A stretch of DNA of 64,000 bases from Bacillus sp. Y1 (GCF_003586445.1 NZ_CP030028.1:2742501-2806500), one strand, 5' to 3'; shown: positions 9,067 through 18,039, counted from the first letter of the stretch. A program made the numbers and translations. Notes: generated by a model not told the origin, from the sequence alone.

Positions 9067-10116
9067 ATGACTACTAACTTTATTCAATCCGTTACTTTTG
9101 ACGACCAAGGTCGATTGCATATTCTAGATCAAACGAAACTTCCCCATATTACTGAATTTATTGAAATTGAAACCGTAGAAGACACATGGGATGCCATTAA
9201 ACAACTAAAGGTTAGAGGAGCACCAGCGATCGGGATCGCTGCAGCATACGGACTCGTGTTAGCGGTAAAGGATGCACCGGAAGACAGCTTTGATGAGTTT
9301 TATCAAGTTTTTAAAAAGCATCTTGATTACTTAGCTTCATCCAGACCAACCGCAGTGAATCTTTTCTGGGCATTAAATCGTTTGGACGAGCTGGTGAAAC
9401 AACAGCAAACTCTACCAATCAGTGATATTAAAGCCTCTTTAATAAGAGAAGCACATGAAATCCGAAATGAGGATGAAGAACTATGTCGTGCGATCGGTGA
9501 GCATGCCTTAACTCTTCTTGAAGATGGAATGACGGTTCTTACACACTGTAACGCAGGTGGAATTGCGACAGCGAAATATGGTACAGCCCTTGCACCAATC
9601 TACTTAGCTAAGGAAAAAGGGATGGATATTAAAGTATTCGCTGATGAAACAAGACCGCTCCTTCAAGGTGCACGCTTAACTACTTGGGAATTAATGCAGG
9701 CTGGAGTAGATGTAACACTGATTGCTGATAACATGGCAGCGATGGTCATGAAAAAGGGAATGGTACAAGCAGTCATTGTTGGATGTGACCGTGTAGCTGC
9801 CAACGGCGATGCAGCTAATAAAATCGGAACTTACGGAGTGGCTTTGTTAGCAAAAGCTCACAATATTCCTTTTTATGTCGCAGCACCAACGCCAACCATT
9901 GATATAGATACACCAACAGGTGAAGATATTCCGATCGAAGAACGCGGTTCAGAAGAAATTACTCAAGCGTTCGGGATTGAAACAGCTCCTCAAGGCGTGA
10001 ATGTATTTAATCCAGCATTTGACGTAACACCACATGACCTCATCACTGCAATTATTACCGAAAAAGGCGTCATTAAAGGGAATTATAGTGAGGAATTAAA
10101 GAAATTATTTAATTAG
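9067..10116 (+). CDS. mtnA: S-methyl-5-thioribose-1-phosphate isomerase
   Basis: MtnA converts 5-methylthioribose-1-phosphate to the ribulose form in methionine salvage. The 349-residue protein has the eIF2B-like fold motifs [13 protein letters not shown] (about 48-60), [16 protein letters not shown] and [19 protein letters not shown] containing the catalytic aspartate. ATG at 9067 has GAGGAG before it. It stands alone between its own terminators, away from mtnK, and no SAM riboswitch is visible in the 75-base gap after citB. Confidence 0.95.
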   Translation: MTTNFIQSVTFDDQGRLHILDQTKLPHITEFIEIETVEDTWDAIKQLKVRGAPAIGIAAAYGLVLAVKDAPEDSFDEFYQVFKKHLDYLASSRPTAVNLFWALNRLDELVKQQQTLPISDIKASLIREAHEIRNEDEELCRAIGEHALTLLEDGMTVLTHCNAGGIATAKYGTALAPIYLAKEKGMDIKVFADETRPLLQGARLTTWELMQAGVDVTLIADNMAAMVMKKGMVQAVIVGCDRVAANGDAANKIGTYGVALLAKAHNIPFYVAAPTPTIDIDTPTGEDIPIEERGSEEITQAFGIETAPQGVNVFNPAFDVTPHDLITAIITEKGVIKGNYSEELKKLFN

Positions 10117-10123
10117 TTTGTGT

Positions 10124-10152
10124 AAAGAGAGCTCCTGTAGCTCTCTTTTTTT
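10124..10152 (+). terminator. mtnA terminator
   Basis: AGAGAGCT (10126-10133) pairs with AGCTCTCT (10139-10146), with T-rich sequence after it. Confidence 0.82.
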
Positions 10153-10201
10153 ATACTAGTCAGGGTATAATAGTAGAAAATAAAGAAGCAAGGAGTAACT
10201 C

Positions 10202-10615
10202 ATGGAGACAATTGTTTTAGGTCCGCTACTTATCCCATACAAATGGCTGTATTTCATATTAGCGGGTATAACTACATACATTACGGTAAAAATTACTTTA
10301 AAAGAGAACAAGTCTTTCTTCAAAATGTTTATGGATGAATTAACGAATGCTTTATTTTTATGGTTTCTCTTTTATAAATTTAGCATCGTCCTTTTTCGCC
10401 CAAGTATTCTATTCGAAAGGCCAATAGAAATTCTTTATTTTACAGGCGGTTCTAAGGGGCTTCTATTGGGGACTTTCGTTGCTGTATTATTTTTTATCAG
10501 AAAGGCTTATAAAAACAAGTGGAGTGTTCCATTAACAATACATGCTGCAGCTTATACTCTGCTCACATTCATTATTTCTTATTGGATCATCCACACGCTT
10601 TTTGCAATATTTTAA
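10202..10615 (+). CDS. Multi-pass membrane protein next to a thioredoxin-like gene
   Basis: A 137-residue hydrophobic protein with about four predicted membrane segments (roughly 10-28, 45-62, 80-98 and 112-135). Short basic loops separate them (KITLKENKS, RKAYKNKW). ATG follows AAGGAG. It is 25 bases upstream of the yneN-like gene and probably co-transcribed with it, so a role linked to extracytoplasmic thiol chemistry is possible. No conserved Cys pair is visible and no specific function can be assigned. Confidence 0.72.
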   Translation: METIVLGPLLIPYKWLYFILAGITTYITVKITLKENKSFFKMFMDELTNALFLWFLFYKFSIVLFRPSILFERPIEILYFTGGSKGLLLGTFVAVLFFIRKAYKNKWSVPLTIHAAAYTLLTFIISYWIIHTLFAIF

Positions 10616-10640
10616 TCAATAATCTACATGGAGGGACATC

Positions 10641-11147
10641 ATGCTTAAAAAAGTAACGTTAGCGGTCTTCCTATTATCATTAATGACGATTACTCTTACT
10701 CATACAATGGCGGAAGTTGCCCCAGACAATCTCCCAGGTTTAAAGGTAGGGGAGAAAGCTCCTGATTTTGAGCTAAAGACCCTCGACGGAAAAACAGTTA
10801 AGTTATCGAATTATCGTGGAAAAAAAGTGATTCTCAACTTTTGGGCAACTTGGTGTCCTCCTTGCAAAGCCGAAATGCCTGATATTCAAAAGTACTACAA
10901 TGAAGCTGATGACAACGTAGAAATATTAGCGGTCAATATTGACCCTCAGTACGATGTAAAGAAGTTTGTACGCGAAGCTAATGTCACATTTCCCGTTTTA
11001 TTAGACAGCAACGATGAAGTGAATACCATGTATAAAATTCTTACCATTCCCACTACTTATTTTATAGATGGAGAAGGAATTATACGCAGCAAGTATTTAA
11101 GTGTCATGACAATCAAGATCATTCGCGAGCATATCAAAAACATGTAA
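10641..11147 (+). CDS. yneN: Membrane-anchored thioredoxin-like protein (ResA/TlpA family)
   Basis: A 168-residue protein with an N-terminal hydrophobic signal/anchor (about 5-24) and a TlpA/ResA-type thioredoxin domain. It has GEKAPDFELKTLDG, then NFWATWCPPC with the active CxxC near residues 76-79, and the cis-proline in IPTTYFID. It probably reduces or exchanges disulfides outside the membrane. YneN occupies the same position after citB in B. subtilis. The final helix is short. Confidence 0.88.
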   Translation: MLKKVTLAVFLLSLMTITLTHTMAEVAPDNLPGLKVGEKAPDFELKTLDGKTVKLSNYRGKKVILNFWATWCPPCKAEMPDIQKYYNEADDNVEILAVNIDPQYDVKKFVREANVTFPVLLDSNDEVNTMYKILTIPTTYFIDGEGIIRSKYLSVMTIKIIREHIKNM

Positions 11148-11175
11148 TCTGCCTTTTAAGAGGCAGATTTTATTT
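11144..11175 (+). terminator. Terminator after yneN
   Basis: AATCTGCCT (11146-11154) and AGGCAGATT (11161-11169) overlap the stop and are followed by a T-rich tract. Confidence 0.82.
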
Positions 11176-11278
11176 TGCAAAGGCTTGCACTTTATTAAAT
11201 TTTCAAAAAGTTGTAATAATTTCATGCACTACGGGGCATAATGACTGTTATAATAGTGATAAGGATGGTGAATACGTC

Positions 11279-11410
11279 ATGAGAAAACCAAGAAAACGCT
11301 CTTTTGAAGAACTAGTAGCTGAAAACAAACTTCAGTTATTACGCGATCAAGAGGCTTTAGATAAAATTGAAGCAAAGCTTGAGGAAAAAAGACTAGGTAA
11401 AGCGGAATAA
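11279..11410 (+). CDS. Fur-regulated basic protein B (FbpB) family small protein
   Basis: A 43-residue basic/acidic helical protein. The core RSFEELVAENKLQLL followed by an IEAKLEEKR segment matches the FbpB family, small proteins implicated in B. subtilis in helping the iron-sparing sRNA FsrA. It starts at ATG behind GGATGG. I could not see a convincing Fur box, although a TATAAT at 11249-11254 could be a -10 element. Genomes often carry several paralogues, so the exact role is uncertain. Confidence 0.75.
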   Translation: MRKPRKRSFEELVAENKLQLLRDQEALDKIEAKLEEKRLGKAE

Positions 11411-11475
11411 GGGAAGGATTCCCTTACATGTTTCTCTTCAAAAAAGCCGATACTTTTTAAAGAGGAGGGATAGTG

Positions 11476-11619
11476 ATGGGAAATCCAAAAAGAAATTCCA
11501 AACCTTTTGTTCCAAGTCACCTAGGAACTCAACCACGTGGGTTCAGTGGCAATAATGGTAAAAAAATGAATGATACATCAGGCAAACATGCACAAGTAAT
11601 CCAAACTAAAGGCGAATAA
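11476..11619 (+). CDS. sspN: Small acid-soluble spore protein N
   Basis: A 47-residue protein beginning MGNPKRNSKPF and containing HLGTQPRGF and KKMNDTSGK, ending TKGE, as in SspN. GAGGAGGG lies 6-12 bases before the ATG. In B. subtilis sspN and tlp form a forespore operon; here a strong terminator separates them. Confidence 0.9.
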   Translation: MGNPKRNSKPFVPSHLGTQPRGFSGNNGKKMNDTSGKHAQVIQTKGE

Positions 11620-11627
11620 AACTAATG

Positions 11628-11660
11628 ACAAACCCGTCGACTAGACGGGTTTTATTTTTT
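11628..11660 (+). terminator. sspN terminator
   Basis: AAACCCGTC (11630-11638) pairs with GACGGGTTT (11644-11652), followed by T-rich sequence. Confidence 0.85.
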
Positions 11661-11766
11661 GTTAATACGAACAAAGAAACACCATTCGTTTCCTCTTTTA
11701 TTTCTGATTTAAAAAGGCAAACCTATCTTTGTAACGCAATTTATATGAATGAAGGAGGAATTAACC

Positions 11767-12003
11767 ATGGTCAAAAACAAGCCAAATCCTGATGACAGAA
11801 GCGATAATGTCGAAAACATTCAATCGATTATTGTTCACACAATAGAGAATATGCAAGAAGCTGAAGCTGCTATGGAACATAGCAATTCCAAAGATGTGGC
11901 TGAAATTGAAGCAAAGAACGAAAGACGAAGAGAAGCACTTGATGCACTACGTTCTGAAGTGAAGGAAGAAGCACAAGCTAGACAAAATGGGTATACTGAA
12001 TAA
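11767..12003 (+). CDS. tlp: Small acid-soluble spore protein Tlp
   Basis: A 78-residue acidic helical protein with the Tlp hallmarks KPNPDDRSDNVE, an ENMQEAEAAME segment, KNERRREAL and a C-terminal ARQNGY. ATG at 11767 is preferred over one 18 bases upstream because GAAGGAGG sits 8 bases before it. Forespore-specific in B. subtilis. Confidence 0.93.
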   Translation: MVKNKPNPDDRSDNVENIQSIIVHTIENMQEAEAAMEHSNSKDVAEIEAKNERRREALDALRSEVKEEAQARQNGYTE

Positions 12004-12007
12004 GTAA

Positions 12008-12040
12008 GCAAAGAGGCTGTATACGCAGCCTCTTTCTTCA
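12008..12040 (+). terminator. tlp terminator
   Basis: AAAGAGGCTG (12010-12019) pairs with CAGCCTCTTT (12026-12035). Confidence 0.82.
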
Positions 12041-12098
12041 TGCCTCGAGATAAATATGGTAATATAGAAAAAAATAAAGATAAAAAAGAAGTGATATT

Positions 12099-14426
12099 AT
12101 GGAACAACAACTAGAACTACATACCCTGACACTTCAAGTAATTGAGTTATGGGAAACAGAACTACGCGAAATCGGATATATAGAAGACGAGACAAAGATC
12201 ATTCATGCCATTCATTCGCTTCATGAACAGAACGATGCCCATTTACTTTCCAAATTACTCTCCATCGCGTCCCTTTCTAGAACAGCCAAACATGGGAAAG
12301 AGGATCATCTTAGCTTTTTATGGATGAGCAAAGCACATGAGCTCAATCCAACTAACCAAAGAGCAAGCGAATTTCTGGCACAATTTGAGTGGAAGAAGAA
12401 AAAATCGATCCTCGATTCTCTGAAGTTTCCAATCATGCGTGAGACAGATAATCGAGCTGCTAAAAAGAAGGTTGCTGAAGACATTATCGCTATTTGCCAA
12501 CGTTTCTTATCAACAAGTGATGAACATATCGACGAGTTGGAATCGGGGTATCAACTAGCATATCGGAACCAAACTGGAGAACTAGTCAGTATTTACCGAA
12601 GCCTGATTGATACGCTTGTTGAAGTACAAGAGGTCATTGGGTCGATGTTAAAAGCAGCAGAAGAATACGATGAATCCATATCTGGTGTGTTTCATACAGC
12701 CGTTCACTTCCAAGACTTAAAGGGATCTCTCGAGGAACTCGATCGCTTAAAGCAAACATGGGACCAATTATTTGGTGAAGAGGAGACGGTACAGCAAACA
12801 CAACACTCCCTAGATACCCTTCAAGAAATGATTGGGATGAATAAGGTAAAAGAACGGGTTACACAGTTATATGAATTTTTAAAGTATCAAAAAGAAAGAA
12901 AAAAGCAGGGATACCAATCTAAAGATGAACAAAGTCTGCATATGATTATCACAGGAAATCCAGGTACAGGTAAAACAACCCTTGTTCGACTGCTAGCAAA
13001 GATTTACCATGAGCTAGGGATTCTTCCTCGAGAAGAAGTCATCGAGACTGATCGTACACGACTCGTAGGAGCGTTTGTTGGTCAAACGGAGGAGAATGTT
13101 CGCCAAGCCGTCGAGCAGGCCATTGGTGGTGTTCTGTTTATCGATGAGGCATATAGTTTGAAAAGGGAAGGACAGACCGGAAATGATTATGGACAGGTAG
13201 CTGTTGATACCTTGGTTTCCTTGATGACCGGAAAAGAATACGGTGGGAAATTCGCGGTTGTGCTTGCAGGTTATCCAGAGGAAATGAGGCAATTCTTGGA
13301 TTCCAACACTGGGTTAAAAAGTAGATTTCCTCGTTCCAACCATATACACCTTGATAACTACTCGACTGAGGAACTTTTAATGATAGCTGAAAAGTTTGCA
13401 CAAGATAACGATTATTTGCTCACACCTGATGCGAGGAAAGAGCTAGAGCACCGCATCGATATGGAAAGGGTCGATGACACGTTTGGAAATGCGAGAACCG
13501 TACAAACACTCGTGCTCGATGCGATTTTTAGAAAAGGATCGAAGAAACAGTCCGAACGATCTGTTTTGGATTTCACAGTGCTTGATAGAAACGATTTTGC
13601 GACTAAAACAGAACAGGACGAAAAGAAAGCAGAGGAGCTTTTAGAGTCACTCGTCGGATTAGACCATGTGAAAGATGAAGTGGAGAAACTCGTCTCGTTT
13701 GTAAAAATTCAAAAACTGAGATTACAAAGTGGCTTACCGATCCTGCCTATTCAATTACACTCTGTATTTACAGGAAATCCTGGAACCGGAAAGACAACGG
13801 TAGCAAAAGTTTTTTCCAGAGCATTGAAGGAGATTGGTTACTTAAAGCGGGGCCACTTAATTGTTACAAGTAGAGCAGACTTTGTAGCCGGTTATGTTGG
13901 ACAAACAGCCGCCAAAACAAAAAAGAAAATACGCGAGGCGCTCGGAGGGGTATTATTTATTGACGAAGCGTATTCCTTACTGAGTAAATCACCAGGAGAT
14001 TTTGGGAAGGAAGCGATTGATACTCTCGTTGATGAGATGACGAAGCATAACGAAAACTTAGTTGTCATTTTAGCTGGTTATCCAAATGAAATGAAACAGC
14101 TTCTCGAAAGTAATCCAGGCTTGCAATCTCGTTTTAAAAAGTTTTTTCATTTCCATGATTATAAGGTAGAGGAGCTTATCGAAATCATGGTTTCTTACGC
14201 AACAAGCTATCATTATATCCTTGAAGATGAAGCATTATCCTTCTTAAAAGAGGAGCTTGCTGGGTTGCCTGTGAGCGGAAATGGGAGATTTGCAACAAAT
14301 GTTATTGACGAAGCCATTCAAGTTCAAGCATTACGTATTTCTAAAGAGAAAGACTCCGATCTTTCACTTTTAAACAAAGACGATCTTAGAATTGCTTTGC
14401 ACAAAGTAGGAAAAGGGGAATCATAA
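12099..14426 (+). CDS. Tandem AAA+ ATPase, CbxX/CfqX (SpoVK-like) family
   Basis: A 775-residue protein with a helical N-terminal region (about 1-240) and two CbxX/SpoVK-type AAA modules. Walker A GNPGTGKTT occurs near residue 286 and again near 558, each followed by a VLFIDEAYSL Walker B, a LAGYP(x)EM sensor segment and an arginine-finger SRF motif. B. subtilis SpoVK, needed for spore maturation, has one such module; this is a duplicated form. It overlaps yneP by one base and follows tlp. A remodelling role in sporulation is inferred from family and position; the client is unknown. Confidence 0.85.
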   Translation: MEQQLELHTLTLQVIELWETELREIGYIEDETKIIHAIHSLHEQNDAHLLSKLLSIASLSRTAKHGKEDHLSFLWMSKAHELNPTNQRASEFLAQFEWKKKKSILDSLKFPIMRETDNRAAKKKVAEDIIAICQRFLSTSDEHIDELESGYQLAYRNQTGELVSIYRSLIDTLVEVQEVIGSMLKAAEEYDESISGVFHTAVHFQDLKGSLEELDRLKQTWDQLFGEEETVQQTQHSLDTLQEMIGMNKVKERVTQLYEFLKYQKERKKQGYQSKDEQSLHMIITGNPGTGKTTLVRLLAKIYHELGILPREEVIETDRTRLVGAFVGQTEENVRQAVEQAIGGVLFIDEAYSLKREGQTGNDYGQVAVDTLVSLMTGKEYGGKFAVVLAGYPEEMRQFLDSNTGLKSRFPRSNHIHLDNYSTEELLMIAEKFAQDNDYLLTPDARKELEHRIDMERVDDTFGNARTVQTLVLDAIFRKGSKKQSERSVLDFTVLDRNDFATKTEQDEKKAEELLESLVGLDHVKDEVEKLVSFVKIQKLRLQSGLPILPIQLHSVFTGNPGTGKTTVAKVFSRALKEIGYLKRGHLIVTSRADFVAGYVGQTAAKTKKKIREALGGVLFIDEAYSLLSKSPGDFGKEAIDTLVDEMTKHNENLVVILAGYPNEMKQLLESNPGLQSRFKKFFHFHDYKVEELIEIMVSYATSYHYILEDEALSFLKEELAGLPVSGNGRFATNVIDEAIQVQALRISKEKDSDLSLLNKDDLRIALHKVGKGES

Positions 14427-14860
14427 TGCTAGTAGGAAAAAAAGAAATAGAGGTACGCTATGCAGAAACAGATCAAATGGGAGTTGTTTACCATGCAAAT
14501 TACCTCGTTTGGATGGAGCTAGGTCGAACAAGTATCATTGAAGATCTTGGTTTTAAATATGCTGATATGGAGAAAGAAGGCGTTATTTCTCCTGTGATTG
14601 ACATTCAAGCTTCCTATAAAAAACCAGTAAGATACGGGGAAAAGGCAATGGTCCATACTTGGATTGAAGAGTACGATGGGTTCCGTGTAACTTATGGCTA
14701 TGAAATTTTCACAGAGAGTGGAGATTTAGCTCTTAAGGGAATGTCCCAGCACGTTTGCGTGATGCAACAAACATTCCGCCCGATTTCCATTAGAAAGAAA
14801 TTTCCCGTTTGGCACGAAGCATACGAAAAACACAAAAAGCAGCCGGTTGCAACCGAGTAA
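14426..14860 (+). CDS. yneP: Hotdog-fold acyl-CoA thioesterase
   Basis: A 144-residue protein of the 4-hydroxybenzoyl-CoA thioesterase/YbgC group. It has the family signature YAETDQMGVVYHANYLVWMELGR with the catalytic-position aspartate near residue 13. The start ATG overlaps the preceding stop (ATAATG), so it is translationally coupled to the AAA gene. Position and sequence match B. subtilis YneP. The acyl substrate is unknown. Confidence 0.88.
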   Translation: MLVGKKEIEVRYAETDQMGVVYHANYLVWMELGRTSIIEDLGFKYADMEKEGVISPVIDIQASYKKPVRYGEKAMVHTWIEEYDGFRVTYGYEIFTESGDLALKGMSQHVCVMQQTFRPISIRKKFPVWHEAYEKHKKQPVATE

Positions 14861-14874
14861 GAAGGAGAGAACCG

Positions 14875-15174
14875 ATGGCTTTTGGCATTAAAAGAGAAGA
14901 ATTACGAGCTTGGAAAAAGAAAATTGATCGTGGTGAAATAGCCTTTCTCACACATTACTGGTTGGACGATCGCTTTCCCGATTGCAATACGGTAACAAAG
15001 GTTGGCTGTCGTGATCTTGATCAGTTAGCCAAATGGGGAGAAACCTACAATCTAAAACGAGAGTGGATTCACCATAGAGAAAATGGCTATTCTCATTTTG
15101 ACTTATTAGGAGAACATCAAAAAAGAGTGCTGCTAAATGAAAAAGAAGCAGCAACGAAATTATTTAAAAAATAA
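14875..15174 (+). CDS. yneQ: YneQ family protein
   Basis: A 99-residue protein of unknown function, 14 bases after yneP and preceded by GAAGGAGAG. Visible blocks are THYWLDDRFPDCNTVTKVGCRDLDQL and a WIHHRENGYSHFD segment rich in His, Asp and Cys, which could bind a metal. It is assigned to YneQ by sequence and by its place between yneP and yneR. The upstream extension of the frame into yneP is spurious. Confidence 0.85.
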   Translation: MAFGIKREELRAWKKKIDRGEIAFLTHYWLDDRFPDCNTVTKVGCRDLDQLAKWGETYNLKREWIHHRENGYSHFDLLGEHQKRVLLNEKEAATKLFKK

Positions 15175-15202
15175 AGCTGATCCGCTTTGGATCAGCTTTT
15201 TA
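15172..15202. terminator. Bidirectional terminator between yneQ and yneR
   Basis: AAGCTGATCC (15174-15183) and GGATCAGCTT (15189-15198) form a 10-bp stem with T-rich ends in both directions. Confidence 0.85.
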
Positions 15203-15487
15203 CTCGTATCGAAAGACTGGCTCATTTGCTTGTTCGTTAAAATCAACGAATAAATCCTTACCATCAAAATACCATAAGTCTTTTTCTTCAATATAGTAAT
15301 GAATATCGTCCTTAACCACTTCAAAACCAATTTGATGCGGTGTTTCCGAAGATACTCCTAATGAAAAGCCTTGCTGAACCGTACTACAGCCACCATAGCG
15401 AGCAAAAAATCGAACGTAATCTCCCTTATTTAACAGCATCTCTTCTTTATACCAAGCCGCAGCATGATCATTTACAATTATATTCAT
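15200..15487 (-). CDS. yneR: HesB/IscA-like protein YneR
   Basis: A 95-residue beta-rich protein of the HesB-like group. It has YVRFFARYGGCSTVQQGFSLG, in which a single Cys follows the Gly pair. Canonical A-type Fe-S carriers also have a C-terminal Cys pair, which is absent here, so Fe-S transfer is not assured. ATG follows AAGGAG. A second HesB-like gene, using Sec at the position of this Cys, lies 2.3 kb downstream (17749-18039). Confidence 0.85.
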   Translation of the reverse strand: MNIIVNDHAAAWYKEEMLLNKGDYVRFFARYGGCSTVQQGFSLGVSSETPHQIGFEVVKDDIHYYIEEKDLWYFDGKDLFVDFNEQANEPVFRYE

Positions 15488-15564
15488 AATGAAAAACTCC
15501 TTCCGTATATCGAGTATTATAATGCAAATTGGACGGAATTGCTAAAAACTAGCCTCGACAAAAG

Positions 15565-16299
15565 CTAATGAGAAAGTACTGGAAATCCCCCTGCTAAAAT
15601 AAAAAGAAAGACAAGTACGGAGTGAACCACATATACGGGTAACAAGCTCTTACACGTTGATACTAACCATGCATAACCAAGCCCTGTTACACCGATGATT
15701 AACAAAGAGATGAGAGAATAACCTAAAGAGGTAAAAGGAAGGGTAAAAATGATAGCTGCACCTATCATACTGACCAATCTACTCGTCAATGTTTGTAACC
15801 TACTAAGAAAGATACCGAATGAGAGGTATATTTTTAACTGTGAGACAAGCAGGGAATAGAAAAGTACCCTAAACCACTCATTCAACCCATTTATTGTTCC
15901 AATTCCAAGAAGAAAAAATACCAGTACTAATAGAAAGAGGATATTCCTAGTTCTTGCCTTCTGTAGCTGTCTTTCCTTATCAAGTGTTGGATTTTTAAAG
16001 GCAGACGTAATATATTTACCAAAAAGAATAGGTATGAGCCATAAACATTCACTCAGTATAAATAGGAGACCCTGATGAAAAGAAAGCTCTGAAATGAATC
16101 GGTCTGTATATCTCATGATCAGGAGTCCTAAAAAGAGCGAGAGTATCATCCAAACCCATATTCTCTGAATTTCGGTTAAGAAAAACATGAGTAACAAATG
16201 AACAAAAATAAGAAACATGAAAATAGATGGAACCTGTACATGATACAAAACAAAAGTGATTAACGTTATAAAAACAAGCATGGTATGGTTTACAATCAA
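15565..16299 (-). CDS. Multi-pass membrane protein resembling a degenerate CPBP (CAAX-type) protease
   Basis: About 244 residues with roughly seven or eight hydrophobic segments. The C-terminal third (IGAAIIFTLPF, then GLGYAWLV and KSLLPVYVVHS) has the layout of CPBP intramembrane proteases. The paired glutamates and the first histidine of the usual active site are missing; only the last His is present. It may be non-catalytic. No ATG is well placed: a TTG at 16299 follows AAAGG, and another TTG lies 18 bases upstream. Confidence 0.65.
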   Translation of the reverse strand: MIVNHTMLVFITLITFVLYHVQVPSIFMFLIFVHLLLMFFLTEIQRIWVWMILSLFLGLLIMRYTDRFISELSFHQGLLFILSECLWLIPILFGKYITSAFKNPTLDKERQLQKARTRNILFLLVLVFFLLGIGTINGLNEWFRVLFYSLLVSQLKIYLSFGIFLSRLQTLTSRLVSMIGAAIIFTLPFTSLGYSLISLLIIGVTGLGYAWLVSTCKSLLPVYVVHSVLVFLFILAGGFPVLSH

Positions 16300-16404
16300 G
16301 ATTCTACTACCTTTCAATCGTACTTTTCTTTATTTTAACAAATAATTTTTCTGTTCGGGTATGATACTTTAGACGGTTGGAAAGGATGGATGGAAAAAAA
16401 AGAA

Positions 16405-16433
16405 AAGCAGTGTCCTAAAAAAGACACTGCTTA
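16405..16433 (-). terminator. Terminator after the CapA-like gene
   Basis: GCAGTGTC (16407-16414) pairs with GACACTGC (16423-16430), with a T run on the minus strand beyond it. Confidence 0.75.
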
Positions 16434-16434
16434 C

Positions 16435-17607
16435 TCATTTCAAATTATTGGTCATATGTGTCAGTATCTCATTGTACTTGCTTTCGGCGTTACTCATTCC
16501 AAAATTCCCAGCATCCTGTAAGGGGACCACCCGATAATTTTGAAGTCTTTGATTTGACACATAGGTTGGAAAGAAACCGGGATCAGAAAGACGGATAGAA
16601 GTTCCATCAGTATTAATCTGCTTGGTTACACGTATAGAAGCCATACCGCCAATATCTTTATAATCTCTCATTTGCCCAGAAAGAAAATTCCCTAAAGAGT
16701 AGACAACTAGAGCTTGTCTCCCGTCAGAAGCCTTCAGCCATTCCATCGGTTGGAGAACATGAGGATGATGACCAAAGATAATATCTACTCCTTCATCCAC
16801 AAGAAATTGAGCAAGTTCTTCCTGTTCATCGGTAGGGAAACGTTGATATTCGTTGCCCCAGTGAATACTCATGATAGTAATATCAGCGGCTTCACGTGCA
16901 CGGTGGATTTCATTTTTCATTGCTTCCTTATCAATTAGGTTTACTAAATAGTCCTTACCTTCAGGAATCGGCATCCCGTTCGTTCCATATGTGTACGATA
17001 GATAGGCCACCTTAATACCGTTCTTTTCCATCATGGTTAACGTTTGCTGATCCTCAGCACTTGAGTATGTTCCAACACTAGGAATCCCAAGTTGATCTAA
17101 ATTGGTTAGGGAAGTAAGAAGTCCTTTTTCACGTTTGTCTAATGAGTGATTATTAGCAGTGGAGACAATGTCTACACCTGAATCTTTTATAGCGCTTCCA
17201 ATTTCAACAGGACTATTAAACATCGGATAGCTAGAAATACCCAACTCGACTCCACCAAGTATCGTTTCCTGATTCGCTAATAAAATATCTGGTTGAGATA
17301 GTGTTGCTGAAACTTGTTCAAACATGGGGTGAAAATCGTATCCATTGCCAGTTTGAGCATCCTCATACACCCAATCATGAATAAGAATATCTCCAATGGC
17401 ACCAAGGGTAATCGTTTGTTCATAACTTTTCGCTTCAACCCCAAGCGCGCGAGGGGATACATTTTTTTCATTATGTACAACTGGACTTGCATTGGCACTT
17501 TCATACATGTTCATGAATAAAATCAGAGACGCGATGATTAAAGAACCTGAAAGAACCGCTCCTACCCACATATTGTTTTTCCGTTTTTTCTTTCTAACTC
17601 TCCTCAT
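16435..17607 (-). CDS. CapA-family protein (poly-gamma-glutamate synthesis-type metallophosphatase fold)
   Basis: About 390 residues with a basic N-terminus, one membrane anchor (about 15-35) and an extracellular PGA_cap domain. Domain motifs are GAIGDILIHDW, LLANQETILGG, STANNHSLDK, MSIHWGNEYQ, IFGHHPHVLQ and VYSLGNFLSGQ, matching the calcineurin-like metal-site layout of CapA. In B. subtilis PgsA/CapA takes part in poly-gamma-glutamate export, but no pgsB/C genes are nearby, so the role is open. ATG at 17607 has AGGTG upstream; a GTG 9 bases earlier has none. Confidence 0.88.
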   Translation of the reverse strand: MRRVRKKKRKNNMWVGAVLSGSLIIASLILFMNMYESANASPVVHNEKNVSPRALGVEAKSYEQTITLGAIGDILIHDWVYEDAQTGNGYDFHPMFEQVSATLSQPDILLANQETILGGVELGISSYPMFNSPVEIGSAIKDSGVDIVSTANNHSLDKREKGLLTSLTNLDQLGIPSVGTYSSAEDQQTLTMMEKNGIKVAYLSYTYGTNGMPIPEGKDYLVNLIDKEAMKNEIHRAREAADITIMSIHWGNEYQRFPTDEQEELAQFLVDEGVDIIFGHHPHVLQPMEWLKASDGRQALVVYSLGNFLSGQMRDYKDIGGMASIRVTKQINTDGTSIRLSDPGFFPTYVSNQRLQNYRVVPLQDAGNFGMSNAESKYNEILTHMTNNLK

Positions 17608-17748
17608 AACTAACACCTACTACATACAGATTATTGGCAATCGATGTACTTTTTCGCTAAGATGGGAATCATAAAGTTTATCTTTTCTTCATTATGTCAT
17701 AAATGCGTTACAATATGCGACAATTTTCTTGTTAGGGAGGAGCAAAAA

Positions 17749-18039
17749 ATGTTTAAACTTACCCCATCAGCGTATCAAATTTTGCTATCTGTTGTTGAAA
17801 AAGAGAAGAAAACAGAAGAGGAAGTACTGTACGTTCGATTAACCATGGGTATTGGCTGAGGAGGTCCACAGTTAAAGCTTTCTCTGGAAGAGAAGCCATT
17901 ACAGGAAGATCAAGTAATACCCTTTTATGACCTTAATATCATTATTCATAATCGGGATATGGTCTATTTTGAAAACACCAAACTTGACTACCAAACCGAT
18001 GTCCTTGGCAAAGGACGTTTTCAAGTAATTAAGTTATAA
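17749..18039 (+). CDS. HesB-like selenoprotein (in-frame UGA = Sec)
   Basis: Reading the TGA at 17857-17859 as Sec (codon 37) joins two halves into a 96-residue protein from an ATG behind GGGAGGAG to TAA at 18037. The centre reads VRLTMGIG-Sec-GGPQLKLSLEE. Aligned with YneR (VRFFARYGGC...GFSLG), the Sec falls on the YneR cysteine. HesB-like selenoproteins are a known bacterial selenoprotein family; their chemistry is not established. Coding potential continues after the TGA (IIIHNRDMVYFENTKLDY resembles the second half of HesB domains), which argues against a simple stop. Annotation pipelines would call only a truncated ORF. A G-loop hairpin follows the UGA. Confidence 0.9.
17857..17896 (+). 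promoter_or_regulatory. Candidate bacterial SECIS element of the HesB-like gene
   Basis: A stem with left arm 17877-17885 (GCTTTCTCT) and right arm 17889-17896 (AGAGAAGC) has one bulged U and a GGA loop starting 27 bases after the UGA. Loop G and spacing fit the bSECIS rule. Confidence 0.65.

Noticed and set aside
11200..11280. Fur box upstream of the FbpB-like gene
   Set aside because: Only a loose AT-rich resemblance to the 7-1-7 consensus; not convincing.
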